Positions 47,295 to 59,907 of a stretch of DNA of 64,000 nt are shown here, one piece after another (position 1 is the first letter of the stretch; every line of letters starts with the position of its first letter). The position numbers were made by a program, and so were the translations under genes. Below the pieces are notes generated by a model, which did not search any database, was not told where the DNA came from, and saw only the letters and a list, made by a program, of their open reading frames with translations. The stretch is from Kingdonia uniflora (taxonomy: Eukaryota > Streptophyta > Magnoliopsida > Ranunculales > Circaeasteraceae): the NCBI GenBank assembly GCA_014058105.1, contig JACGCM010001798.1, forward strand, positions 3,130,488 through 3,194,487, written 5' to 3'.

Positions 47295-48214
47295 TCCACC
47301 CAGAGTTAAAAATAATGAAATAATAGCTTTAAAAGGAGTTTAAGTAGTTTAGAGACGCTAGCCGAAGGGATTTTTAGGAGTTGGTCCTTAAAGTAAAAAG
47401 GGGTAGGCATTTAAATAGAAGAAGAGGTGGGAGTCGTAGTTTGGAGCTAGTGCCAAAAGAAGAAACATACCTTTCATCCTCTCTAAGAAGTTCAGGTTCT
47501 CCTAGGGGCCTTCTTCTAACTATGTCTATTCTATTGGCTCGCCTATCGGCTATAAACCTTAAGGTTAATGTTGAATTAGTTAATACTACTTCCCACATAT
47601 TATTCTAGAGTAATTCGAGAAAGGTGTTGCTTATTGTGAGAATAAAGGATAGTCGTTGCGAGAACGAAATAGATAGGGCGTGAAGCTTGGATCAGAAGAG
47701 AGATAATCACGAGACAAGGTTGTCAAGTCTGTAAGTGTATTTCAGATTGTAACTCTTTTTGATTAGTAGATTTTTGGTTGTCTATTTCATCGACAACGAC
47801 CTGTAGTTTTTCTCCCAGGAGTTTCTACAGGGTGAACAATTGTTTATGTCTTTTAATTCTTTGACATAACTACTGATTGTTTATGCTTATTTCTGGATCA
47901 TTGATTGATATGAATTGTTCTGACCTATTTTCTCAAAATATATTAAATGAGAGCACATAGAATTTTCAGATTTCTGAAATATAACTTTGGGTTATGTAAT
48001 ATAACTTTGGGTGTTTAGCGTAGGTTTTAAAACAAATAAGAACATCGAGCAGTTGTGGGAAAAGTGTACATGAAGGTATACAAGACATTGTTCAAGCAAC
48101 GAGATTATAACTTCAAGCTGGAAAGATAAGTAACATCCAAGAGGAGAATTGGAGTCTTGAGCATTAACTTGATCCATGTGCCTGATTCAAATTTGATGGG
48201 ATTATTAGTTTACT
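47295..48214. other. No gene; possible LTR leader fragment
   Basis: 47640-47850 resembles a copia LTR R/U5 part (GATTGTAACTCTTTTTGATT, TTTCATCGACAACGACCTG, CAGGAGTTTCTACAGGGTG). The rest shows nothing recognisable. Confidence 0.3.
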
Positions 48215-48377
48215 CCAATGTCCTCCTTCAAGCTGTGGTGAAGGAGAGTTCTCCAGGTCCACCCAGTTGGTGCACCATTTCATGTGGGTTCCAAAAACGG
48301 AAAACCCGGTTGATCTTACTGAATTGTTGAAGTTGTCTCATGAGCTGAAGAACCCTCTCTGCTGTTACGCTGCTTAG
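48215..48377 (+). pseudogene. CYP78A exon-2 fragment with internal deletion (fragment A)
   Basis: The plus strand first matches the P450 K-helix region (CTTCAAGCTGTGGTGAAGGA, then GGTCCACCCA; parent protein [13 protein letters not shown]). At 48264 it jumps to the C-terminus: LVHHFMWVPKTENPVDLTEL, then LKLSHELKNPL, ending TAG at 48375-48377. The parent at 3724-4359 has [20 protein letters not shown] and [11 protein letters not shown]. About 290 bp of parent exon 2, including the haem-binding loop, is missing, so it cannot make a P450. Confidence 0.85.
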
Positions 48378-48683
48378 GAACAGTGTTGCGACTTCTTTCA
48401 TATTTTTGCCTTCATGTGAGTTTTGGACAGAGTTTATGAATATAAAGTCAAGTTGAATGACGGCTACAGTTACATCTACCAAGTCATGAGAACTAAATTT
48501 TGAGTACGCCATATGAAGGCATGAGAATATTGTGTGCATTGAGAAAAATTGATATCCCACACCACCCAAAGTTCCAATAACAATTCACAAACATTACGGA
48601 AATACCAAAGAAATTTCTGGCAAATGTAACTCAAAAACAAAAACAATAAAAATAAAAATAGAAAGCCGATGCTAAGAGCATGA
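48378..48683. other. No gene recognised
   Basis: Short AT-rich spacer between the P450 fragment and the MITE. Confidence 0.4.
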
Positions 48684-48691
48684 CGAACAGA

Positions 48692-49118
48692 TAGGGCTGT
48701 CAATAGATCAGATTGGAGTAGGATTGATGCAAATCCGAATCCGGTCCGAAACTTTATAAGTAACATCCATATTCAATCCAATCCGATTCGAAACTTTATA
48801 AGTAACATCCGAATCCAATCCAGTTCGAAACTATTTTCGGAGGTCCGAATCCGAAATCCGATCCGACTATAATTTATTTTGTTATTGTATATAATATATT
48901 TTTAATAATTGTAGAACATTAACATTGATAAAATATAAATATATCGGTATATAACTTCGAATCGGATATTTATCGGATTGGACTAGGCATCATCCAAATC
49001 AATTCGGATGCTCCTTATTCGGATCGGATTCGGATCGGAAAAAATGACATTCATATCCTAAAAAGGAATCGGATGTCGGATCGGATTTCAGATTTTATCC
49101 AATCCAATAACAGCCCTA
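48692..49118. mobile_element. hAT-type MITE, 427 bp
   Basis: Ends TAGGGCTGTCAATAGATC and CCAATAACAGCCCTA form imperfect terminal inverted repeats with long GGATTCGGAT-type subterminal inverted repeats. A perfect 8-bp target duplication CGAACAGA lies on both sides (48684-48691 and 49119-49126), diagnostic of hAT elements. It has no coding capacity. Confidence 0.95.
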
Positions 49119-49126
49119 CGAACAGA

Positions 49127-51843
49127 GTGTCAAGTCACTTGCTCAATACTACTTCTGCATTAGTAAAATCGAAGTAACCCTCCCAACAGTCTAAAGTGAC
49201 GCTGAAGAAGAAAAAAGTTGCAGAAACAATCACTTGACTTTAGTCTGAGTATTCATACTGGTTGTAGACTCTACCATGGCAGACTAATTATTGCGATACT
49301 GTAAGTGATACCCAAGGTCTTTTTTCGGGCGCTCAAGACACCCTCTGCTGAAGCCTCGAGATGCTCTAAATAAATGTAAATCAATTAAAAAGAAAGAAAA
49401 AAAGGGGTTATTAATTAGAATCTATATTACATTACACAATGGTGTTTTTCGTATAGACAAGCTTGTCATTGTCTTAAATTCAAATATACAAGTTTTCTAT
49501 TGTCTCAAAGATAAAGAGGGGCTGGGATTTATGGGAAAGAACGAGATCGACGTAGTTTCGACAAAAGACGTAAAAGGGTAAGGGTACTTAAGTCTTATTA
49601 GTTTGAATACAGGGACTTTATCTCTCCCAACTCTCTCACTTTCTCTCTCTCTTTCTAAGCATCTAAGAACGTATCTCACATCGGTTTTTTATTAGCTCCT
49701 CTAAGGTACAGGTTTTCATTGCGGGAGAATCTCTAAGAGAAAGAGAAAGAAAAAGAAAGATAGAGAGAGAGAAAGAGAGAGCAAATTAAGGTCCGAATTT
49801 TATCAATATCTATACCTGAATCCTTAATTACTTAGATGATTTTAAGTTTAGGCTTTCATTGTATTTCAATTTGTAGTTGATTTCTTTGAATGATCTGACC
49901 TAATTTGGGCATGGATTTGGGTGGTAGCTAATTTGGGTTCTCAAACAAATACTCAAAGTTTATCACTTTCAGTAGCATGTCTCCTTCTTCGCTTCATCAG
50001 TCGGCGTATCATCTCGCATCAACTCCATTTTTTATCGATAACAACATTAAGCCAGCTCTCTCTCACTCTCTTTCTCTATATGCACTAACTTAATTTGTAA
50101 TAAACCCAATTGCACAAACTACATTATAATGGTATTACTACAATTTTTATTTTATTTTTTTTGCTGATTATTCTCATAGCTAATAATAACTTGCCCCAAC
50201 GCCTACGTAATACCAATGGAGAGATTGAAATAATTATTAATCTAATCTATCGAAAGGTGCTTTCTCCCTTGGTCTATGCTTTAGTATTTCTTAGATAAAA
50301 TCTGATGTAACTCTTTGTTCTTATATTTAAACTGAACATCATCAACCCATTTCTTGGGTTAAATTCTTCTCGCCCAAATGGTACCCACTAAGGTTTAAAC
50401 AATGGTAATTTATACGAATATGGGTATTTAGCAAAGTAGGTTTAAACATGTCAATCAAACCTTTGTCTTTATGTTTTCTTTATTAATCGTTACAGTTCTA
50501 CCATGGGACGGTCTGTGGGAAGTTAAGCAAACTTGCCAAAGTTAAATAAAAAATAACGATCCCCAAAACTACAATTCTCTGTATTTTACCTTTTCCAGTA
50601 AATACAGTATTGAGTAAATTTCAGAACCCCGTTGTAGCAACATTACAGATGATTTACAACCAACACAGAGCAAAACAACCTTGCAAAATAAAATCCGGTA
50701 ACATAGTTCTCTGAAAATAACAACTATGTCATAGGGGCCAATGATCCATACAACCAAGCCTTTAAATGTAAATTTCGATAAAGCTATCCCATATTCTACC
50801 ATAGTATATTTTAGGAAAGAAAAAAAAATCGTAGAACTTTTGGAGTAAGACCCTTTACCTCTTGGAACCTTTTGAAGGCACGCAGATTGTATGTTCACAA
50901 GCAGCACAACACTCAGTTCAGAATTAAGGAAGGATCAGTCAGTCAATACATCAGAAAGCTTAGTCAGTTCATAACTCATTGAGGCTTCAGTCAGTAAAGA
51001 CTTCAGAAAACTTGGAGGATTTTGATTCTGATAATCTGATTCTATCCTCTTGGACAAGGCTGCTTAGACGTTGTCAAAGATATATACACACTAACTCGAA
51101 ATACCATTTATATAGGATGTCTCACTACCTTAATTGTTCGCTAAGGAACGTATTAAGATACACAATCTGGATGAGCCTGCTTATTAAGGAAAATAGAGGA
51201 TATATATAGATGCATTAATTTGTATATCTGTGGTTTAATCAAAACGAAGAAACTGCTGCACATCTGATTTCATGTGGTAGAGTTATTCATAGCTTTCTTT
51301 TCAGCTCTATATTTCTTTTCAACATCTGAGTAATAAGACCTCAGTGTGAGAGAATCCTTGGCACCGACTGAGGCTGCTCCTGAGCAAGTTCCCCCAGCAA
51401 CTTTTTTATTCTTCAACACTGAACAAGACAACTAAGGTTAGTGCTCTTATAACTGACAATGGGGTTATCTTCTTTGTTGTAAACTCTGGGGTTATTTTCT
51501 CTGTTGACAATGGGGTTATCTTCTTTGCTGAGAATTATTTAATTAAACAAAGTTATAAGCATAATGGATAATTTTAGGTACTTAGGTGCTTTGTGGATTC
51601 TAATTATGATGAACTCTATGGTTTTATTTGGTCGAAGATTTTATCATTATTTACACAGTTTTAGGCTTATTTCAAAGTCTATGTGTAGCTGTAGCAGGAC
51701 CTCTAAAATTATTTCAGCTTATGCTCTGTTTATTATTTACTGTTATGTTGTGTTTGTTGTTCATGAGAAACTTGGTACTTAACAAATCACCTTCAACTCA
51801 TCCCCTCTGTTTATGTTGTGTTTGTTATTTACTGTTATTTTAG
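49127..51843. other. No gene recognised
   Basis: It includes CT- and GA-rich tracts at 49620-49790 and short ORFs (for example 50110-50298, hydrophobic) with no known domain. Upstream exons of the RRM gene may lie here but could not be identified. Confidence 0.4.
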
Positions 51844-53272
51844 CAAACTATTAGGCATTGCAAGTATACCTTTGGATGAGCAAACCGAAGCTAGAAGCAC
51901 CATTAATGGCCTTAAACCCTTAAAGAAACTTGGTTATGGGGTTATCATAGGATTTGGGTCATCCCCTACTTCAAAAGCCTTAAACAAGGTTAGCATCTTA
52001 ATATCTCTGGTGTCTCTTTTCTTTGGTATATAATCTTAGACTTTATTGAGTTTTCTTTTATCTTTTCGTAAAATGTTATATTAGAATGAAGCGCTGAATG
52101 GAGGTGGAGAGGGGTCTTCAGCATCTCAGATGATGCAGATGATAATTCTACAGATGATGCAGATGATAATTCTACTTGGTTTCAGGCGTATTCAGCATCT
52201 CAGATGATGCAAATGATAATTCTACTCATAACTAGAACAAATAAGGATGGAGGCTACCAAATTGGTCTGTTACTTTTCCCGACCCTTCTACTCATTACTG
52301 GAACAAATTGGTCTGTTACTTTTCTATATCTTATCCCCCGTTATGAAGTTTTATAGCTACCAAATTGGTGATTTTACGTTCCTTCCAAGAACTTTAAGAT
52401 ATTTCTCGAGATATACCAGTTAGAGTTTAATTCTTTTCGGTGCCTTTATGACTTGATCTAATTGATCTTTAGGCATTAGAAAATTGACAATCCTATAATA
52501 ATGTTTGGTATATTTTACAGGTAATGCAGGGGAGTTGCTTGATTCTTCAGATAAAGCTCAAACTCTCAACGTTAAAACGAAAAGGCTCTTTGTTACCGGT
52601 ACAATACTTGCTACTTTCCTTTCCAATATATTTCTACCATCTTTCTACCCCACACATATATTCCATAAATATTACAACAGTAGGTTACTGCAATTGATTA
52701 AAAACAAAACAAAGGATTAATATACTTGACTGAACATATCTCATTCAGAATATGCATCCCCATTTTCTCGAAACGAACACCTTTTTCTTTTCTCAATAAC
52801 AATCAAGTTAATGCATTTGTGTAGGACTATCCTTTTATACGTCAGAGAAAACCTTAGGTACGGCATTCGAAGGCTTTGGTGAGCTCGTAGAAGGTATTTA
52901 TACTTTTCTCAACCCTTTCAAGCTATGTGCTTAAATTTGTCCTGAATGTAATCTGATTATACATTATTTTCTTTCACATTTAAGATTATAATGGACAAAA
53001 TATCTAAAAGGTCTAAGGGCTATGCATTTCTGGAGTACACTACAGAGGAAGCCGCATGCGCAGCTCTGAAAGAGATGAATGACAAGGTAATATAATAAAA
53101 GAAACCCCTCGATCCAACCTTTTCTTTCACTCTGTTTTACTTTTCAAATTCTTCAACCATTCCCGTGCTTTTGTGTTTGCAGATCATTAATGGGTGGATG
53201 ATAGTAGTTGATGTTGCCAAAACAAACCCACCTAAATACAACAAGGATAGCTTAAAGAAACCAACTGTCTGA
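51844..53272 (+). pseudogene. ORRM1-like organelle RRM protein, 3' exons, probably inactive
   Basis: Plus-strand exons: 52521-52598 (AQTLNVKTKRLFVTG), 52825-52893 (LSFYTSEKTLGTAFEGFGEL), 52980-53086 (KIIMDKISKRSKGYAFLEYT, AACAALKEMNDK) and 53183-53272 (IINGWMIVVDVAKTNPPKYN, ending TGA). Together they form one RRM with RNP2 (RLFVTGLSF) and RNP1 (KGYAFLEY). The wording closely resembles plant ORRM1, a chloroplast RNA-editing factor with a C-terminal RRM. Less certain upstream exons are 51844-51988 (IASIPLDEQTEARSTINGLK) and one from 52085 with a repeated GATGATGCAGATGATAATTC. The N-terminal half and transit peptide were not found. The acceptor before 52980 reads AT where AG is expected, so normal splicing would fail. 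Introns show it is not a processed copy. Confidence 0.7.
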
Positions 53273-54480
53273 AGTTAGAGATATACAAGTTCCATGGATG
53301 TTCTATTATCTGTGAAGATCTAAAATGGGTGCAAGAACTAAATGGAGCGAGGAGTGTGAAGATAACCTGGTCCGAGTGAGTGTATTCAACACCGACTCTT
53401 CAGTCAGTTTTGTTTACACACACAAAAAAAGTTTTGTCAATTCAATTTAATAGACTTCTCTGCTTGGTATTTATTTGTTGTATTTTGATTGAGAGTGTCT
53501 AGCAAACTTTTAATATACATTTACCGTAAAAGTCAATATTGAGCAATTTTGGTATGTAAAATTCAATATTGAGCAATTTTGATTGAAAGTGTCTAGCAAG
53601 CATCAGTTTTCTTTATTAATTATTGTACACTTTGTTTCTTTTCCATACTCTATAATTCATTTGACTAATGGGCATTCTCAAATGGTGCTTGGGGTTTTTA
53701 TTTATGACATCAAAAAGTGGTGATGTTGGTGATCCATCATAGAACACAATAATTTATTTCTTCAAATTGTAGTGCTGATGGCATGTGTTTGATAATATGG
53801 ATAGTGTCGAAGGCGCATCGGCGTATTCGGCCTGTGGCATAGTTCTTCGGCCTTTTGCATCTTGATTTTGTGACGTCATTGGGGTACTTGATTTAATCTT
53901 TATACTTTATAGATCATTTTCCATGTTGCTTGCATTGCGACGTATCAACACGTGGGATGAGGGGAGTGTTAAAGGCGCGTCGACGTTGTTCATCGTGTCG
54001 AGCCACGGGTAGTACTAGTTTGTTGCATTTCATGATCTCTAAAATTTTAATCTTCCAGAAATGTCTATATATATACTCGAAAAATGTTATGCCATGTCAT
54101 CTGGCATTATTAGATTTTATGGAATTTTATTCTAAATTTGCTCTTAAAACATGTCGTCTGTCGTAGAAAAATCATAACATAACATCTAGGCCTTAAACCA
54201 ATCCTTGAAAGCCACAACTCGCTGATATGCGTATGTGGCATAACTCAAATATTGAGCTTTTTTATTATTAATAGAGATAGCACCAATAATTTGGATGTTA
54301 AGCATACAATCCAATATGAATTTATTTTATGTAATTTATGACTAATAGAACCTTGGGAAAGAGTAATCAAGATTATATTTTTCGTAATTTATGACAATTT
54401 TACGTAATTATTTGAGAATTTAAGGAAGGTTCGACTTTAGTATACTAAAATGTTTGTATATTTATTTATTTTATGTAAAA
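53273..54480. other. No gene recognised
   Basis: AT-rich flank downstream of the RRM exons. A short GC-richer patch at 53800-54010 has no recognised content. Confidence 0.4.
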
Positions 54481-54694
54481 GACATTCAAGCTGAGTATGA
54501 AAATGAGCTTGATATCATTGTAGGCGACAAGGGTACCATTACGGACGTTCAGCTCAGCAACGGAAGGCCCATCCCTGCCCGGCCAACACTACTGTCATGG
54601 TGAACATATTGGCCATCACCCATGACTCCAATGTGTGGGATGAACCTTTCGTGTTTAAGCCTAAGAGGTTCTTAGAGAGTGTTGGAGGTGTTAA
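54481..54694 (+). pseudogene. CYP78A exon-2 fragment with in-frame deletion (fragment B)
   Basis: The plus strand matches the parent P450 from ENELDIIVGDKGTITD, skips exactly 35 parent codons (105 bp, the K-helix region), and resumes at VQLSNG. After a small insertion it continues [20 protein letters not shown] and KPKRFLESVGGVNV. Homology ends at 54694, before the haem loop. ERF of the conserved PERF motif is KRF here. Flanking sequence is unrelated. It is non-functional. Confidence 0.88.
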
Positions 54695-54798
54695 CGTTGC
54701 ACAGATTGCTCTCAGATTGCTCATACTTTTGCCCACTCTTTGTTTGCTTATTCCTTCAAACGAAAAGAGTGGGAGATTTTTCCCGGAATTTTTAGGAT

Positions 54799-55735
54799 AA
54801 CCCCGATAAAATGAGTTTGTTTGGATAACGCTGAATCATTAGGAGGTTTTTTACTTAAATGCCAAATCATTCGGCAGGTTTCGTATAATTTGATTGGATT
54901 ATGAACTGCCGGATCAATTGGTATATTTTCACTTAGATGCAAAATCATTCGGCTGGTTTCGGTCTATTTTGTTTATTTCTGAAATGCCAAATCATTTAGC
55001 ATATTTTTACTTAAGGACCAAATCATTCGACAACTTTTGGTAATTGGTTTGTTTTGACAATGCCAAATCATTTGGCATATTTTCATTTAAAAAAACCATT
55101 TATTCGACTTTCTTCGATAAAATGGGGTTGTCTTGATAAGGCCGAATCATTTGGTGTGTCTGACTTAGACGCCAAATCATTCGGCTACTTTTCGATAAAA
55201 TGGATTTGTTTGGATAATACCTTATCATTGGACATATTTTCACTTAAAGGCCATATCATTCGGCTATTTTTGATAAAATGGGCTTGTTTAGATAATGCAG
55301 AATTATTTGGCATTTTTAATTGGATGCCAAATTATTCAGCTACTATTGGTAAACTAGATTTGTTTTGAAAATGTCGAATCATTTGCCATGTTCTTACTTA
55401 AAGGCCATATCATTCGGCTACCTTCGATAAAATGGGTTTTATTGGATAATGCTGAATCATTTGGAATGTTTTCACTTAAAAGCCAAATCATTTGGCTGGT
55501 TTTGTTCAATTTGGTTTACTTATGAAATGCCAAATCAATTAGGCATGTTTTCAGTTAAAGGCCAAATCATTTGCCCAGCTTTGATAAATGGTTTGTTTGG
55601 GTAATGGTGAATCATTTGGCGTGTTTTAGTTAAATGCCAAATCATTCGTCTACTTTCCCTAAAATGGGTATGTTTGGATAATGGCGACTCATTTTGCATG
55701 TTTTCACTTAGATGTCAAATCATTTGTTTAAACAA
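54799..55735 (+). repeat. Tandem repeat of about 78 bp (copy B)
   Basis: Collinear with 7238-8122 plus 23290-23412, including shared irregular units (for example CATTTATTCGACTTTCTTCG). It lacks about one unit relative to copy A (around 7613-7692). It reads without interruption through 55604/55605, the site where copy A holds the Helitron-like element. Confidence 0.85.
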
Positions 55736-56319
55736 ATTTTAGTTGCCAAAGCAAATTAAACACTCCTTAAAAGCTAAATCATTGTTGCGCCGCGAATCTC
55801 CAAAAGTACACCTTCAAAACTAAAATGTCATACTTCCCTCCAAAATGAAAACACTTCATGCAATTATAAATAACTAACCTATATTTTCTACAAAATTCAA
55901 AGTAAAAATACTTCATCCACATCACTTATTTTGAAACTTTGTTGAAGAAGAAAGCCACGTAGGAGTTTTTGGCAAGTGATATATAGGTTGCCAAATTTAA
56001 AGGAAATTTTGCTTTAACCATTTTGGCTTTTAATTAGCATGTTAGATGTAGCTCTTATATGGTAAGTTGAATGCAGATGCTCTAAATAGGAGGAAAATGT
56101 TTAACTCATCTTTCATAAATCTCCCAATATATTATTAACACGTCACATTTCTAATTAGCTTAGTTGAAGAGTTTGATTTATCAGAGAAAACAAATTTCTC
56201 CTTTCACGTCAATCCACTAGCCATAAGTAGATGTCATATACTCAAGGTCCCCAGAAATAGCCCAAGGATCTTGTTTAACTGATTGTGAAGGTGAAAAGAT
56301 TAATTCTTGCATTACATCA

Positions 56320-59300
56320 CACTACACTAAAATAGTAAAATTACCACGGCATTTTTTTTATTTTACCTCGGATGTTTGGTGTGGTAAGTTTGCCACTATA
56401 GTTGACCGTAGCAAACAGTCTTGTATCCGTGGTAATTTTTCTTTAACTCTTTTCTCAGTGGACTAAACTAAATAAGTAAATATTCAAAGCCCAATCCTAA
56501 CACATCAAATTTCTCCAAACCACCACAAAGCACAGCTTGCTTTCATTCCAAATTTTTTTTTCTCTCTCTCATAATGAGATTTTGGGGACTACAAGTTAGG
56601 GTTTTATAAAGATGACAACCATGGAGAGGTTGATCGGTATCGTTAACAGAATTCAAATTACTTGTACGAAGCTCGGCAATTATGGTGGTGAAAACGCTTT
56701 ACTCTCTGTGGGAAACTTTTCCTTATGTATAATTATTATGTTGAGTCGTATATGTGATATGTGATATGTGATTGCAGAGTTCTGGGAAATTGCCAGTTTT
56801 GGAGAGTATAGTGGATGAATTTTGGGGATCTGGTTAGGCTTCTTAAAGTCTTAATTGGGGTTTGTTTGTTTTTGAGGTTTGAGTATTTAATTGAATTTGG
56901 GTTTTTGTTGTTTGAAGGAATTGTGATGAGGCAGCCGTTGGTGTTGCAGTTGTACAAGGCATAAGAGGTGCAAGCGGAGTACCTAGAGTTTCTTCATTTC
57001 CGTACTAAAGAGGAGAGTGACTTATTTTGGTAAGTACAGTTTCAGGTTATTGCAATAATTTAGTCTATAATTAATTATAAAAGAAGTGAAATTTATAAGA
57101 ACCCAATATCCAGCAATGATCTCTTCAATTTCTTTTCTCTCTAAACCCTAATTTCTTATTTGATCTTATTTTGATAAATTAGCACTTGATTTGTGGAGCG
57201 GTTTAGATCTCATTCTCTTAACTCTAAAATCTATGGATGTAATTTATAAAATTGGCATCTGAATTTCTAATATTATAGTTACTGAAATCATTGTGAGTTT
57301 TAAACTCAAATTACTAGAATATTATCTCTTGAATTGGGATGGCATAAAACAAGACAACTTATGTGAAATGCAAACCAAATACGGTCTTCAAGACTACAAG
57401 AAAAGCTCATTTGAGTATCTTATCCGAGTTGCTATGAACTAAGTTTTGTAGTATAGTTGTTTCAATCTATATTGATATGGTTTATTCTATTCATGTGTGC
57501 CTTGTAGTAGAATTCTAAAAAAGGGTGCTAGACTTGTTATTACGACTACGTAGTCTTCGATTTTATTGGTGGTGATATTTATTTATAGATGTTTCAGCTA
57601 ACAAGGTATGTACACCAATTAATCATTTTAAAATTGCTTTATCTAATACCATAGCCTTATGTTGGCTCCTTGTCGTAAAACATTCGCAGATTACCGATGG
57701 GAATAGAGTAATCAAAATTTCTCTCCTTAATTGAATATATTTAATGGTAGTTCAAATATACCATGGTCTTTATTATTTGGTGCTTAATCATTTTATGAAG
57801 ATTGATCATGCTTGCCTTGTGTGATGTTTGGTAATTATCCTCTTTACTGGTGCTTATATTCTGTATTAATCTTCGATTTTGTACTTATGGATTAAGTTAT
57901 AGAACATCACATACCGGATGAATGAATATGTTTAAATGAGAGTTGATTTGTGAAGCCCATAATTAGTAGTGAGAAATTGATAGCATAGATTTCACTCTTG
58001 CATTTTAAATATTGAACCTGAAGCTGTCATTGGTCTTAACTGATGTAAGTTGGAATGAGGTTGCAAACTATTTTCCTGATTAACCGACAAGGCACAAAGA
58101 ACCATCAAGCATGATAAAATCAATGGTCCCAGCTATCTTTTGTAAGCATCCCCGATGCTAGATATGTATATCTAGCCACATAAACTATGTATAGTAGCTA
58201 TCTTAAAATGTGAAGGCAACTCCAATTGGCTAGCTAAATGTTAACTAAACCAACAATTTATAGGCTAGCAATGTTGACCTCTTTGGTTAGAATTCGATAG
58301 CTAGCAAGTTTTATTTAAGAGTTAAAACTTAGATCCCCTTTAAAAGGGTATTGGGTTTTCATTTGTAAAATACATCCTTGGAACTTCTTTTTTATTGCTT
58401 GATCAAAATAATTATACAACATCACCAATATATTAGGTTTGATCCTAAAGCTTGATGAAACTTGGTCGGACTTATCAACCAAAATGTAAGCAAATAATTT
58501 ATTGTTAATATTGCCCTTCTTAATTTTTAACATAGTTGTAATGGGGTCAACTCAAAGTGTTCACTATGTTATGCTACATGGATGTCATTAAATTGCTTGA
58601 TTTAGGGGTGTATATGTATAGAGCTAAGGGCCCAAATCTAGGTGTTGAGATATAGATCTAGTAGCCTAATGTTCTTTGTTACTTTGCCTTTCAGGAATGC
58701 AGGTTTATTCAGAGACATTTTAGTCTTGTGTGACACTGGACATATATCAATTTCAGTTGATATCGCGTCTACTTGACTAGTAAATTCATACTTATAACTT
58801 ATTTTACTTACATGTGCATTAAGTTCATTTCTTACTTTATATTCCAATGTTCCAATGTGGCTTAAGATATATGCATATTCGCTAGATGTTGGCACATGTT
58901 AACTAGAAGGGTTTAAACTTTATAATTGATTTGGTATTTTTCTGTCTTTGTGGGGTGCTTCCTACCCTTGGATCCAGACCTTGTAAATCTGATCTATGGA
59001 CTTATGAAACCTCTATTCTTTCTTCTTTTTCTCTAATACATTTGTTCTTTTAGCATATGGAACAATTGTATTTGGATTTTTTAATGTTTATGGAATAAGG
59101 GACTTATTTTGGATATCTATTTTTGGTCTATGTATCATTAGTATGTATGAAATGTATTGTTGGAGGATTAGGAGTGTTTTGCAGGTTCAGGAGTGCAGTA
59201 TTGCAGTTTTTTTAGTTTTTTTTTAAATAAAATAAAATTTACTACAGACATTATCCATGGAAAACTGGGTATCATCTGTCATATTTAAAATAATTAACTA

Positions 59301-59443
59301 CAACAGAAGTCCGTGGTAAAATAAAATACCATAGACAAGGGCCATGGTGTTTTACAACAAACCTTTACCATAGCCAAATTCTGTGGCAAAATGGACTTCA
59401 CCACAGGCTAAGAGTGTGGTAAATTACATAAATTGGTGTAGTA
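56320..59443. mobile_element. Non-autonomous CACTA (En/Spm) element, 3.1 kb
   Basis: The left end is CACTACACTAAAATAG. The right end, read in reverse, is (T)ACTACACCAATTTATGTA, with the outermost G changed to A. TCA flanks both sides (56317-56319 and 59444-59446), the 3-bp duplication expected for CACTA elements. Both ends carry subterminal CCGTGGTAA-like repeats in both orientations. Copy A at about 23957 shows the uninterrupted site. No transposase coding was recognised inside; the interior is AT-rich. Confidence 0.88.
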
Positions 59444-59664
59444 TCAATCACAGGCGAGTTTGAAAAGGAGTTTGCTGAGACCAAAACATAAATTTTTATC
59501 AGTACATCGTTAACTGTAAGTTACTCGTATACGGATACCATGGACTTCGTTGTAAAGATTGTGTGACAGCTTTTGAGCTGTGTTGTTAGCCTACTGGCTT
59601 TCTGTTGAATTTTTAAACACCTGGTTAAAAATGGTTTTATAAAATTAACTCTTGGTTGTCCTAA

Positions 59665-59907
59665 CTACTCATATTCTCTTTTTACTTCAGTCCCACATTG
59701 GTGAGATAAACGAATATAGAAAGAGATAAAACTCAAGGTATACTTGTAACTGATATACAAGTAGTATAAAAGGGAGTGTATAGTTGTGAGTGTGTGGGAG
59801 AAAGTTTTAGACCTTCTCATACATGAACATCCCTCTAGCGACCCTGTGGGCCGGGCCGGCTTAGGCATGGGCACGAGGGGCTCAGGCTCGGATTCGGGTT
59901 TAGGCAA
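59665..59907 (-). other. 80-codon ORF in repeat copy B
   Basis: Counterpart of the ORF at 24177-24419, same length, with many substitutions and no stop gained. Proline-rich start (KPESEPEPLVPMPKPARPTG). Function, if any, is unknown. Confidence 0.3.

Noticed and set aside
51170..51330. Possible LINE zinc-binding motif (EETAAHLISCG)
   Set aside because: Too short, without the surrounding Cys pattern or a reverse transcriptase nearby.
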